This document shows, piece after piece, positions 1 to 8,084 of a stretch of DNA of 64,000 bases; positions within the stretch are counted from its first letter, which is position 1; each line of letters starts with the position of its first letter. Made by a program: the position numbers and the translations under genes. Source of the stretch: UBA1672 sp964352665 (GTDB taxonomy: Bacteria; Pseudomonadota; Alphaproteobacteria; Micavibrionales; Micavibrionaceae). The DNA lies in contig CAYGSJ010000005.1 of NCBI GenBank assembly GCA_964352665.1, forward strand, positions 1 through 64,000, written 5' to 3'. The notes beneath the pieces are model-generated. The model was not told the origin of the DNA and did no database searches. It saw nothing but the letters and a program-made list of their open reading frames with translations.

Positions 1-34
1 CCATGCGGAGGTTCGAATCCTCCCACCCCAGCCA
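1..34 (+). tRNA. tRNA-Gln, 3' portion (cut by window start)
   Basis: The segment shows a T-arm with stem GGAGG, loop TTCGAAT and stem CCTCC, followed by a 7-nt acceptor strand CACCCCA, discriminator G and an encoded CCA. An acceptor partner TGGGGTG with G73 is typical of bacterial tRNA-Gln; the anticodon lies outside the window, so the identity rests on the acceptor and T-arm only. Confidence 0.8.
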
Positions 35-483
35 TTTTCATATTCAAACCAATTTCGTGAACAATTTCAATCACTTAAGATTTAGAATTCCAAAAATTAT
101 GGTAAAAATTGAAATTGACTATAATGCATTAACTTTTTAAAGCATTGATTTTATTGAATAGTGGGTGGTATCCTCACTCAATGTCATAATAAAATTTGCC
201 GCGTTTTTTGTAGAAATATTCGTCTTTTTAGAGACCCAAACTGTCACCCAGAGACAGAGATAAAAGCGACTAAAACCTGCGTAGTCTTAGCATTCACGGG
301 TTGCATATCATGAATTCCAGCACCCAAGCGGTACAATAAACGCCGAAACCGCCCCGCAAGCTATTGATAACGCTCAATCGCTGAGGGTACCACTCCGCAG
401 AGACTGGAGACTATGGTCTTCTATGTTCTTGATTTATCCCAATATATCGGCTTTACTATTTTCACAATTATTAAGGCCTCATC
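35..483. other. Intergenic region without a recognised gene
   Basis: About 450 bases between the tRNA and the first gene. The first 200 are AT-rich. Roughly 290-420 is more GC-rich and contains only short interrupted reading frames on both strands, possibly the residue of a decayed gene, which I cannot identify. A 5-bp inverted repeat (GACTA / TAGTC, about 268-286) is the only local structure noted. I saw no second copy of the tRNA 3' end that would mark an attachment site. Confidence 0.4.
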
Positions 484-1539
484 ATGATAAAAATTTCTAA
501 ACTTCACTTAGCCATATTGATTGTAGGCCTCTTTTTTATTGTTGCGTCTGCCGTCTTATCGATAGGCACTGTTAGTGCATTCACAGCAACGGCATTGCTT
601 GGAATTATCATGTTAAAATTGATTATTTCATCACTTGTTTTGGGGTGTATAGCATTACTCATTGCCGCTTTAAAAAAGAAACCGAAACAATTATGGTTCC
701 CAATATTCGTCTGGCTATTATTTATAGTAGGGTTATTAGATTTCAGTGCCAGCGCATACAATTACTATATTTTGAAGCCAAAACTGAATACCACAATTTC
801 TGAACTCATAGAGAGTGGTGAGTTGCGTAATAAAAAAGACGCGCCTAAAGATCTTTTTGCCGAAAACCCAGACATTCTTTATAAAATGGCCAATCAATAT
901 ATGAGGGGTGATGGCGTTCCTCAAAACCATGATAAATCACTCGAATATTTAACTGAAGCGGCTGAAAACGGTCATGCAGAAGCTCAATTTAATTTAGGGG
1001 CAATGTATATTAATGGCGTTGGTTTTTCTCAAGATTTAGAAAAAGGTATTTCGTGGCTTCGTAAGGCTAAAGAAAATGGAAGCAGTGGGGCCGCTGATTT
1101 GCTGACTACCGTTGAGTTTTCAAAAGTACAAGCAACAGCATGTTACCATGAAGATGAATTATTAGCAGAAATTTTGAATAACTTTCTATTTGGTCAGAAT
1201 GATACAGCAATAAAATGTGATCAGATTTTAGAAACAAATTCTTACTCAGATTTAAGTATGTCTATTTCAAAAATGCATAAAGAGCAGATAGCAGAATTCG
1301 GCAAACCTTTGACTAAATTTTCTGAGCGTAATGGTTTGGATCCTGTGGACTTTCTTATACTTAAACAAATGCAGATAGCAGAAAGTTTAAAAAGTTACAG
1401 CCCAAGTCAAGAAGAATGCGAGCAGTTTTTGGGTGAGTTGGATAAACGTAAAGATTGGACACGTATAAGGCAGTCTATTTTGGCGTCATATGTAATATTG
1501 AGCGAAGACTATAAAATATGTGAGAAAATTATTCCATAA
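484..1539 (+). CDS. Sel1-repeat membrane protein
   Basis: A 351-residue protein. The first ~95 residues form three strongly hydrophobic segments (about 8-30, 38-63 and 70-93), so the N-terminus sits in the inner membrane. Residues about 130-208 hold Sel1-like repeats, helical repeats of the TPR type with the pattern A..G...AQ..LG.MY..G.G, for example GHAEAQFNLGAMYINGVG. Such repeats usually mediate protein-protein contacts. The C-terminal ~140 residues are not recognised. The ATG is preceded by a weak AAGG. Base composition looks more AT-rich than in the housekeeping genes, and the gene stands alone next to the tRNA and convergent with the TPR-methyltransferase, which suits an accessory gene. 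No specific function can be assigned. Confidence 0.75.
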   Translation: MIKISKLHLAILIVGLFFIVASAVLSIGTVSAFTATALLGIIMLKLIISSLVLGCIALLIAALKKKPKQLWFPIFVWLLFIVGLLDFSASAYNYYILKPKLNTTISELIESGELRNKKDAPKDLFAENPDILYKMANQYMRGDGVPQNHDKSLEYLTEAAENGHAEAQFNLGAMYINGVGFSQDLEKGISWLRKAKENGSSGAADLLTTVEFSKVQATACYHEDELLAEILNNFLFGQNDTAIKCDQILETNSYSDLSMSISKMHKEQIAEFGKPLTKFSERNGLDPVDFLILKQMQIAESLKSYSPSQEECEQFLGELDKRKDWTRIRQSILASYVILSEDYKICEKIIP

Positions 1540-1657
1540 CCGCATAAATGCTAGAGTTACAGTTTTCATCTGTGCGATGATTTAATAATAAAAACAATGC
1601 TTTGCAGCGAGAAAAAGTTTTATTTTGTTCGGGCTGCACAGCCATTTATTTCTCCTT

Positions 1658-3508
1658 CTAAACCTGCTTTTGACACCAAAAATCATACATGGTTTTGAAA
1701 GTATCGGGGTTGTTTTTTTCATACATACCCCAGTTTTTCAAGTTCTGAAGAGCTTTATCCTTTGGAAAATTTTTGCGATAATCAGAGATAATTTCTTCGG
1801 ATACTATAAATTTTAAAAATGTAAGGCCAAGATCATTCAGGATTTGTTCAATTTGATGGATTGTGAACCTTGATTCCTGAACATGAAAAATCAAATCCTT
1901 ACATTCGGCGATTGAATAGAAATCCCGACGTTTTGTTATCGTTTTATAATGTTTTACACTGAGGTGCTGTGCACATATTTCTCTATATCCGCGCATTTCT
2001 GCCGAAGTAAAACGCTCATTCTGCCTATTGATTGCTGTGCGAGCTTCAACGATGTCCTGTCTGGCCAACTCGCTGTAAAGAGCGATGTGCATATAACCAC
2101 CGGGCTTTAACTTATCTGTCAGAATAGACCATCCTTTAAGAGGGTCATGCATATGATGTAAAACGCCGGAGGATGTTATAAGATCAAATGTTGACTCAAG
2201 TGGTTCAAGCTCTAGAATATCGCCTTGCTTAAATGCAACGTTGGTTATACCAAACTTTTTTGCTTTGCGTATAGCGTATGAAAGACTGGATAAACTGAGA
2301 TCAATCGCAACAATTTTTGAATCCGGTAAGGATAAAGCTAGCTCGAGCGCTTCTCTTCCTGTTCCGCATCCCGCAACGAGAATATGGCCTGTTTTCATAT
2401 CCCTTTCTTTGAATAATTCCGCATAATATGTGTTTCTGGAAAGACCTTTCCACAAGGGATAAGGAAATTCCTCGTATTGTGCCTGTACGCTCTGAGATGT
2501 TTTTTCATGAATGCCTGTTAACGGCACTATTGTTTCTCGAATTTTCAATTCTTCGAGAGGGTTTGTGATATGTGTTTCGACAAAATAAGGATAATCGTTG
2601 AGTGCGTCTCTAATTTTTTCTACATTTTCGTAGCAATAAAGCGGTTTGTAACATCCCAGAAGCATGATCGAAACCGGATCAAGAGTAGTTTTCGAAGCGG
2701 TAGTTATATTTTTTTCAAGAACACTCACCAGTTTTTCTTCGCTTTCATCTAGTGAAAATATATAGCCGGTATGAAAACTATAATCTGCCAGAGCAATCAA
2801 AATTTTGTTAAATGAGGTGTCTTCAAGAAAAATACGCCTCAAATAGGTTAGAAATTTTTCAAAAGCCAAAGAGGGAACCACGAATCTTTTAAGACCCAGA
2901 ATAAAAATCGGGTCAGAAAATATGTTTCGATTTGAAAGACCATAAAGTGCTTTTTTAAATGCCTTAAAATTTTTTTTCCGACCGGGTCTGTACAAAGTTC
3001 TGAAATCAGGATCCAGATTTAAAAGTAAAAGCCATGCTGTTATAAGAGGAGAATGGTCTAGGCTGTCATCTTTTAAGCAGGTTAAAAAAACAGGCTTTAT
3101 ATCAAAATCACGATTTAAAAATATAAGAGTAACTAAATTAAAAAAGCTGAGACTTCTGAATATTGTAATGAAGTCTTCTTTATATCCCCTTTCATCAGGC
3201 GCGGTATGAATGGCCAAGGCACAATATTTAACGGCGTTTATTTTTTGTCCCGTATCAAACATAACCCGCGTAAGGTTAATATAAGCCGGATGATAGTTAG
3301 GATTTGTTCTGGCCGAGGATTTATAGAGTGCGATAGCGTGTTTGGTATTACCACTCATAAATTTTATGCTAGCCAAATTATGGTATGCCTCTGGGCTTGC
3401 TTCCAGTTCAAGAGATTTTAATAAGCACTCTTGCGCGGGGTCGAATTTTTGCTCCTTGATATATTCCAAGGCGTCGTCATAAAATTTTTTTGCCTGCGCA
3501 TTACCCAT
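1658..3508 (-). CDS. TPR-domain SAM-dependent methyltransferase
   Basis: A 616-residue protein. The first ~120 residues are TPR repeats (for example AYHNLASIKFMSGNTKHAIA). A middle region of ~230 residues is not recognised. From about 350 a class I methyltransferase domain begins, with motif I VAGCGTGREALELA, an acidic residue after the second strand (IVAIDLS) and a post-motif GVLHHMHDPLKGW typical of methyltransferase family 11/12. The motif YEEFPYPLW just before the domain recurs in TPR-methyltransferases of alphaproteobacteria. The substrate is unknown; such proteins are often linked to polysaccharide or protein modification. The ATG at 3508 has AAGGAA six bases upstream; a TTG one codon earlier is less likely. 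It runs in the same direction as the next upstream gene, with an 87-base gap. Confidence 0.8.
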   Translation of the reverse strand: MGNAQAKKFYDDALEYIKEQKFDPAQECLLKSLELEASPEAYHNLASIKFMSGNTKHAIALYKSSARTNPNYHPAYINLTRVMFDTGQKINAVKYCALAIHTAPDERGYKEDFITIFRSLSFFNLVTLIFLNRDFDIKPVFLTCLKDDSLDHSPLITAWLLLLNLDPDFRTLYRPGRKKNFKAFKKALYGLSNRNIFSDPIFILGLKRFVVPSLAFEKFLTYLRRIFLEDTSFNKILIALADYSFHTGYIFSLDESEEKLVSVLEKNITTASKTTLDPVSIMLLGCYKPLYCYENVEKIRDALNDYPYFVETHITNPLEELKIRETIVPLTGIHEKTSQSVQAQYEEFPYPLWKGLSRNTYYAELFKERDMKTGHILVAGCGTGREALELALSLPDSKIVAIDLSLSSLSYAIRKAKKFGITNVAFKQGDILELEPLESTFDLITSSGVLHHMHDPLKGWSILTDKLKPGGYMHIALYSELARQDIVEARTAINRQNERFTSAEMRGYREICAQHLSVKHYKTITKRRDFYSIAECKDLIFHVQESRFTIHQIEQILNDLGLTFLKFIVSEEIISDYRKNFPKDKALQNLKNWGMYEKNNPDTFKTMYDFWCQKQV

Positions 3509-3595
3509 CAAAATTCCTTATTTTTTAGTGAAACGAGAGTACCCTGATCAAGGACGTTCTTAAAGGTGAAATTTATGAAGGGGGGATTAGTAATT

Positions 3596-4696
3596 CTAAA
3601 CCTGTTTTTTACGAACAGACCAAATAAAGCTGTCATACCAAAAATGGAGCAGGGCGACGGCAAGAATTATGCTATAGAATACTTGAGTTTCTCCGTTATA
3701 AACAGTTGCCCAGTACCCGTAGCCAAAGGCGACCATTACAAAGATAGCCAAACTTAAAAAACGTCCGTTTCTAAAGTTCGATAAGCCGAATAATCCAGTG
3801 ATATTCTTTTTCTCGAACGCCCAGACGATTGCAAAATATTGCCATGCGTGGAAAAAATTCATAGTGAAGTAGGCTTCGCCGAAGGAATTGAATCCCCAGC
3901 AAAATATAGAAATAGTGGCGGTACCAGCCAGCAATACAGTCTTTTGAACAGAAAAAGCGTAGCCTTGCTTGTATAATTTCCAATAGGTGTAGATATAATA
4001 AAGGATAAAGGGGATACCTATCCCGAGGATCAAAAGGGTAAGGTCATTTTTATGGTTGAAAACGTAATTGGGAAAGTCACGGCCCAGACCTTTAAATCCA
4101 ATAGTGCGAAACGCATTAAATGTGTAGATGTGGAAGACGAGGCTGGCGCCGGCAAGGATAGGGCCGGCATAAATAATCAGATTTAAAAAGTAATCGAGGC
4201 GCCGACCAATATCCGGATTATTGCCTTTGCGCATATCGTAAATCCGGCCAAGCCCGAAAGTTTGCATACTTGAATGATAGACATCCCACCACGCAGCAAG
4301 AACAGAGCAAAAAACGGTTATCCATAAGGAATAGGCCATAGATGCAATTAATACGATAGGCACAGCAATAAAACGTATGGGATGCAGCGCAAAAATTTCA
4401 GGATTACCGTGGCTGCGGAAAAACACAATAAACAAATGTGAGGCAATGAAACTGCCAATAAACAAATCAAAAATACTGTAGGTTTGTTCGGCATCTACAT
4501 CAACAGAGATATCTCCGACGCCTGTCCATAAAAAAATTAGTGCCACGATCAGGCCGATGAAAGGGGCACCGATAAACCATATTGAATCATATGCTTTTCC
4601 AACTATGAAGCCGTTATTTGTGACCTTACCGCTATTCAGGATAAGGGCCTCTGGTCCATGGCTATGTGCGTGTTCTCTTGAGATTTTTGTGCGCAT
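3596..4696 (-). CDS. Polytopic inner-membrane protein of unknown function
   Basis: A 366-residue protein with about nine hydrophobic segments after a hydrophilic N-terminus (~35 residues, with HAHSHG). It ends in HFWYDSFIWSVRKKQV, a histidine/aspartate-containing terminal motif that I associate with uncharacterised bacterial membrane proteins. Conserved-looking polar residues inside membrane segments (FFRSHGNPEIFALHPIRF, AAWWDVYHSSMQTFGLGR) hint at a metal- or cofactor-binding enzyme rather than a simple transporter, but this is inference. No clear ribosome-binding site precedes the ATG. The first ~30 codons and upstream sequence are duplicated, in degenerate form, at 7815-7942. Confidence 0.7.
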   Translation of the reverse strand: MRTKISREHAHSHGPEALILNSGKVTNNGFIVGKAYDSIWFIGAPFIGLIVALIFLWTGVGDISVDVDAEQTYSIFDLFIGSFIASHLFIVFFRSHGNPEIFALHPIRFIAVPIVLIASMAYSLWITVFCSVLAAWWDVYHSSMQTFGLGRIYDMRKGNNPDIGRRLDYFLNLIIYAGPILAGASLVFHIYTFNAFRTIGFKGLGRDFPNYVFNHKNDLTLLILGIGIPFILYYIYTYWKLYKQGYAFSVQKTVLLAGTATISIFCWGFNSFGEAYFTMNFFHAWQYFAIVWAFEKKNITGLFGLSNFRNGRFLSLAIFVMVAFGYGYWATVYNGETQVFYSIILAVALLHFWYDSFIWSVRKKQV

Positions 4697-4837
4697 ACAC
4701 TGATCTTGATAAAAAGATGAACTTTGTCTTTAAAGGGTAATATGAAGTGATGCGGAAGTCAAAACCCTCCCCCAAAAAAGCCTCGAGAAAATTTCTTTCC
4801 CGAAGCTTTTAAAAAAGATTTATTCCAATTATGTGGT

Positions 4838-5956
4838 TTACGGCGTTGGCGCGCTTACCGGACATGGGTTCTTTGGCATATAATGCGGATCATACTCCTG
4901 ACAGTCATACGGATAGTCCACGCAAGTTTTACAAACTTCGTATTGGTAATTACTATCTTCTACGTTGCAATGAGGGGATGCAGAGAGCCCAGCCTCTAGG
5001 CATAATTCATGTGTGAGAGGGCTCGGAGGAACATCTTCAAACATATAAGCCTGCATTTCCGCTTTAAATATTTTTTCGCAATGATCTTTCTCTGATTCAC
5101 CGGAGGGTGTCCCAAGTCCAGGGGGTTCGGAATCTTGCTTTTTATGAATTGATTCATGGCGCATGGTTTCGTCGATATCTCCCGTAGTCGTTTGATCATG
5201 GACGCAAATAGTGATTGATTTTTCTTTGGGACTATAACTTCCCTTAAGGTCTTCCGGACAATTTTTAGAACAGGAAATTTTATTCTTCTTACCGGTTCTT
5301 TCCTGATTCACCTCTCCGTCATGCCCGACACAGTCATTGAAAGCATCATTGCCCGGAGCATTCAAAAAATCATTTACGGCATTTTCACAGTCTTTTTTAC
5401 TCATCCCGCTGCCGGTTGTTAGAAAAAAATCAGGACTATCCGCCATACTAGGTGAACTCATTCCGCCAATCTTGGAGTAATCTTGCCCCCCTAAATAAAT
5501 AAGATCATCCGGATTGTATATCTGTGGCAACAGCAATGTAAGGCGGGGGTCATTCAGCTTTAAATCGTCGAAGAGATGGTAAACATATTTACCGCTGCTG
5601 CGGCTTAAAGTAAAAGGATCAATAACACGTGCGGCGCCGTTGTGGTCTATATGATTAAATGTAAAATTCTGGTTATATTGCTGAACCAGAGTGATAAGTT
5701 CCGATTGTGTCAGATCGTCTTGATCATCGTTGAAAATAACCTGATAGTCGGTTCCTATATCCTCGTCACATTCCATTAAAAATCTAAATTTCAATACTCC
5801 GGGGGTCATTGTATGTTTCTTTACAAAAATGACGGTTTCACAACCGATTTCGGCCATCATTTGTGCTTGCGCAAAAGAGGCTTGCGGGACCATAAAAATT
5901 AACGCAAAGAACGCAAAAACAAACATTTTTACGTAATAAAGTGATGGTTTGGACAT
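4838..5956 (-). CDS. Secreted cysteine-rich protein with HExxH zincin motif
   Basis: A 372-residue protein with a signal peptide (residues 1-30, ending ASFAQA) and a strong ribosome-binding site (GGGGGA six bases before the ATG). It has many cysteines, mostly in the second half (CSKNC, CVDYPYDC), suggesting a disulfide-bonded exported protein. Residues 267-271 read HESIH, a zincin HExxH motif, within RHESIHKKQD. About 30 residues later KAEMQAYMFE offers a glutamate that could be the third zinc ligand, as in gluzincins. I do not recognise the family, and activity is inferred from the motif alone. It neighbours another secreted protein gene (prepilin-like), both on the minus strand. Confidence 0.65.
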   Translation of the reverse strand: MSKPSLYYVKMFVFAFFALIFMVPQASFAQAQMMAEIGCETVIFVKKHTMTPGVLKFRFLMECDEDIGTDYQVIFNDDQDDLTQSELITLVQQYNQNFTFNHIDHNGAARVIDPFTLSRSSGKYVYHLFDDLKLNDPRLTLLLPQIYNPDDLIYLGGQDYSKIGGMSSPSMADSPDFFLTTGSGMSKKDCENAVNDFLNAPGNDAFNDCVGHDGEVNQERTGKKNKISCSKNCPEDLKGSYSPKEKSITICVHDQTTTGDIDETMRHESIHKKQDSEPPGLGTPSGESEKDHCEKIFKAEMQAYMFEDVPPSPLTHELCLEAGLSASPHCNVEDSNYQYEVCKTCVDYPYDCQEYDPHYMPKNPCPVSAPTP

Positions 5957-6035
5957 ATGATTTCCCCCATAAGTTATTAAACTCTAGTCGCAGTTAATAT
6001 AGCACCTAAACATTAATAAAAACAAAAACAATAAG

Positions 6036-7532
6036 TTAAAGACCTATTTGTGACCAGTGGATAACAGTGTCAGCCGCAGAGCTGGATACAATGCGCCAGG
6101 TGCTTCCTATAGGAACCAAAAAAGATAAAGCCGATTGCCCTTGTGTTGTTATTCCCGGAATAAACTCGGCGGAAGCCTCGCCTATTTTCTTATTATCAAT
6201 ATAACCGGTGATTTTGTTCTGGATCGTGCTGCCCGATACAGAAATAGTTGCCGTGACTATACCTGAGCTTTCTGCGGTATGCGTTGTTCCTGAAGACATT
6301 AATTGGGGAGTTTGAAAAGATGCTTGCGTCACGATACCGGTCCACTCATCTCCGTTACAAAACTCCAGAACTTTTAGAGCTGTGTTAAAACGCAAAGCGC
6401 CTCCCCCTAGGGAGGAGCATTCCTGACCGGTAGAACCGACTTTGATTTCTCCTTCAACATGCAGCTTGGCTTCAGGGCTGCTTGTTCCAATTCCAATACG
6501 ACCATCGGCAATAATGTTGTATTCGGAGTGAATGGAATCAATAGATCTGATCTGTCCATCAACAACAATTCTGTCTTCCTTTTTGAATTTTATATTTGAT
6601 ATGTTAGCCCCGACCCAGACTTTCCCGGGGTTTGTGTTGTGTATATTATTGCCGTCTAGTCCTTCGCTTGACCACCAGTCCTCCTGCGCGTCCAGAGAAT
6701 AGGTAGTGTATATTGTGTAGTCATCGTAATAATAATCGTTATCACCTTTTGAAAATCCGGATTGTGTTCGGAAAACCGCTTTACCAGCCTCGTTTTTATC
6801 TGCCGTAATTTGCCAGTTACAGTTCACGGCATCGCCTAGAAAAGTATTGCGGCAGGGCGTTATTCTTCGCCCTTCTATACTTATGCCGCCGCGGCCATCT
6901 TCACCTGCTCCGTATATAAAGAATTGCGCTGTTTGTGTTATTGTACCGCCACCCTCATTGAGAATAGTAATGGTACCTGGCTTTCTATTTTTTCCCATCG
7001 CTGCGTAGTTGTTTTCAATCTGGCTATGCGATATGGCATAGATATATTTATTTCTGTGAACATCATAGGCATCGCTTTCCACTAGCCCCAATGTATGAAC
7101 CGGCAAGGCACCAAGTACTACGAGATTAGATCCTGTCTTCTTAGCCAACTGTGTGCCTGACAAAATATGGAGCCCTTTTAGATCACCCAGATTTCTAAGT
7201 TCTTCGGCAGATATTGTGCCGTCTGCATTCGTGTCCAGAAGATCACATCTTTCAAAACCGAAATCAGGGTCACTTTTGGGAACATTAAGTAAAGCAGGAC
7301 AAGGGAAGCGAACCACGTCGTTTTCTTTTTCGCTGTCACTTAGAATAAATTCAGAAATGGCTTGCTGGATGCGCTCAGTTTTTTTACGACTTTCATCGAC
7401 CAACTGCCTCTCGAAAAAAATTTTCATAGAGCCTATGACCCCTGTCATAAGGAAGCCTATAATAACAAGTACAATAGAGACCTCGATAAGGGTAAAACCG
7501 TATTGCTTCTCTCTTTGATTTTTTTTATGCAT
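6036..7532 (-). CDS. Prepilin-like protein with EF-hand loop and fibre-type C-terminus
   Basis: A 498-residue protein beginning with a type IV prepilin leader: a short basic stretch, then QYG|FTLIEVSIVLVIIGFLM, with glycine at the cleavage site and glutamate at mature position 5. It should be processed by a prepilin peptidase and assembled into or near a pilus or pseudopilus. Residues 100-111 (DTNADGTISAEE) match a calcium-binding EF-hand or dockerin loop. The C-terminal half has IGIGTSSPEAKLHVEG, a motif of phage-tail and adhesin fibre repeats, followed by a cysteine-containing block and a Thr/Ser-rich end. It is far longer than a usual pilin (~150). The ATG at 7532 was chosen over a TTG eight codons upstream because it places the leader correctly. 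Confidence 0.7.
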   Translation of the reverse strand: MHKKNQREKQYGFTLIEVSIVLVIIGFLMTGVIGSMKIFFERQLVDESRKKTERIQQAISEFILSDSEKENDVVRFPCPALLNVPKSDPDFGFERCDLLDTNADGTISAEELRNLGDLKGLHILSGTQLAKKTGSNLVVLGALPVHTLGLVESDAYDVHRNKYIYAISHSQIENNYAAMGKNRKPGTITILNEGGGTITQTAQFFIYGAGEDGRGGISIEGRRITPCRNTFLGDAVNCNWQITADKNEAGKAVFRTQSGFSKGDNDYYYDDYTIYTTYSLDAQEDWWSSEGLDGNNIHNTNPGKVWVGANISNIKFKKEDRIVVDGQIRSIDSIHSEYNIIADGRIGIGTSSPEAKLHVEGEIKVGSTGQECSSLGGGALRFNTALKVLEFCNGDEWTGIVTQASFQTPQLMSSGTTHTAESSGIVTATISVSGSTIQNKITGYIDNKKIGEASAEFIPGITTQGQSALSFLVPIGSTWRIVSSSAADTVIHWSQIGL

Positions 7533-7640
7533 GAAGATAATTCCAATACGACACAAACTTATCTCGCATTATATGATCTTAAATCATCAAAATACAATCT
7601 TAGGGCCAAAGAAATAAAAAGCTATTCTTACTTTATCCTT

Positions 7641-7814
7641 ACATCGAGCGAATATTGTTCAAAAATCCGTCTATTTGTTTTTGTAGCCCTACTGATCGCC
7701 TCGGCTGTCGAACGGCTGACATCCTGAATATCTCCGGTTTGTGATCTGATTTCTTCTGTGGCCTTGGCTGTTTCAGATGCTAAAGCTTTCACCTTTGAGG
7801 CAACAACGGCAAAA
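7641..7814 (-). pseudogene. Methyl-accepting chemotaxis protein, decayed C-terminal fragment
   Basis: Read on the minus strand, the segment encodes FAVVASKVKALASETAKATE, the signalling-hairpin sequence of alphaproteobacterial chemoreceptors, followed by EIRSQTGDIQDVSRSTAEAI. In another frame it then encodes the receptor C-terminus QKQIDGFLNNIRSM and a stop. The middle of the signalling domain is missing and the frame is shifted, so this is a remnant. It is joined in frame at its 5' side to the duplicated start of the 3596-4696 membrane-protein gene. Confidence 0.8.
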
Positions 7815-7942
7815 CCGTTATTTGTAACCTTACCACTGTTCAGGATAAGGGCCTCTGGCCCATGGCTATGCTTTTTTTGAGGTTTGTGTGTACATAAATC
7901 TTGGTAAAACGATGAATTCTATGTTTAAGGGTAGTATGAAGT
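7815..7942 (-). repeat. Degenerate duplicate of the 5' end of the 3596-4696 gene
   Basis: This stretch matches 4611-4751 closely, with the same order and only scattered substitutions and small deletions. It covers the first ~30 codons (HSHGPEALILNSGKVTNNGF is retained exactly) and about 50 bases upstream of the start. A net 5-base deletion between the ATG and HSHG puts the original start out of frame, so the copy is not an intact start. Downstream, to 8084, I see only AT-rich sequence containing the RTX gene's leader. Confidence 0.85.
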
Positions 7943-8084
7943 TTATATGATGTAAAAGGGCAGAAAACATATGCTTTTAAAAGAATAGGGATATAAATTT
8001 GACATAATAGATGAGGGCATGTCACCATAATTTAGAAGAAAATATTAAGTGATTTGGGTTTATTTGTTAAAAGGGAATTTTTCT

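Noticed and set aside
1..34. tRNA 3' end as a phage or island attachment site
   Set aside because: No repeat of the tRNA end and no integrase gene were seen in the 64 kb; kept only as a weak hypothesis.
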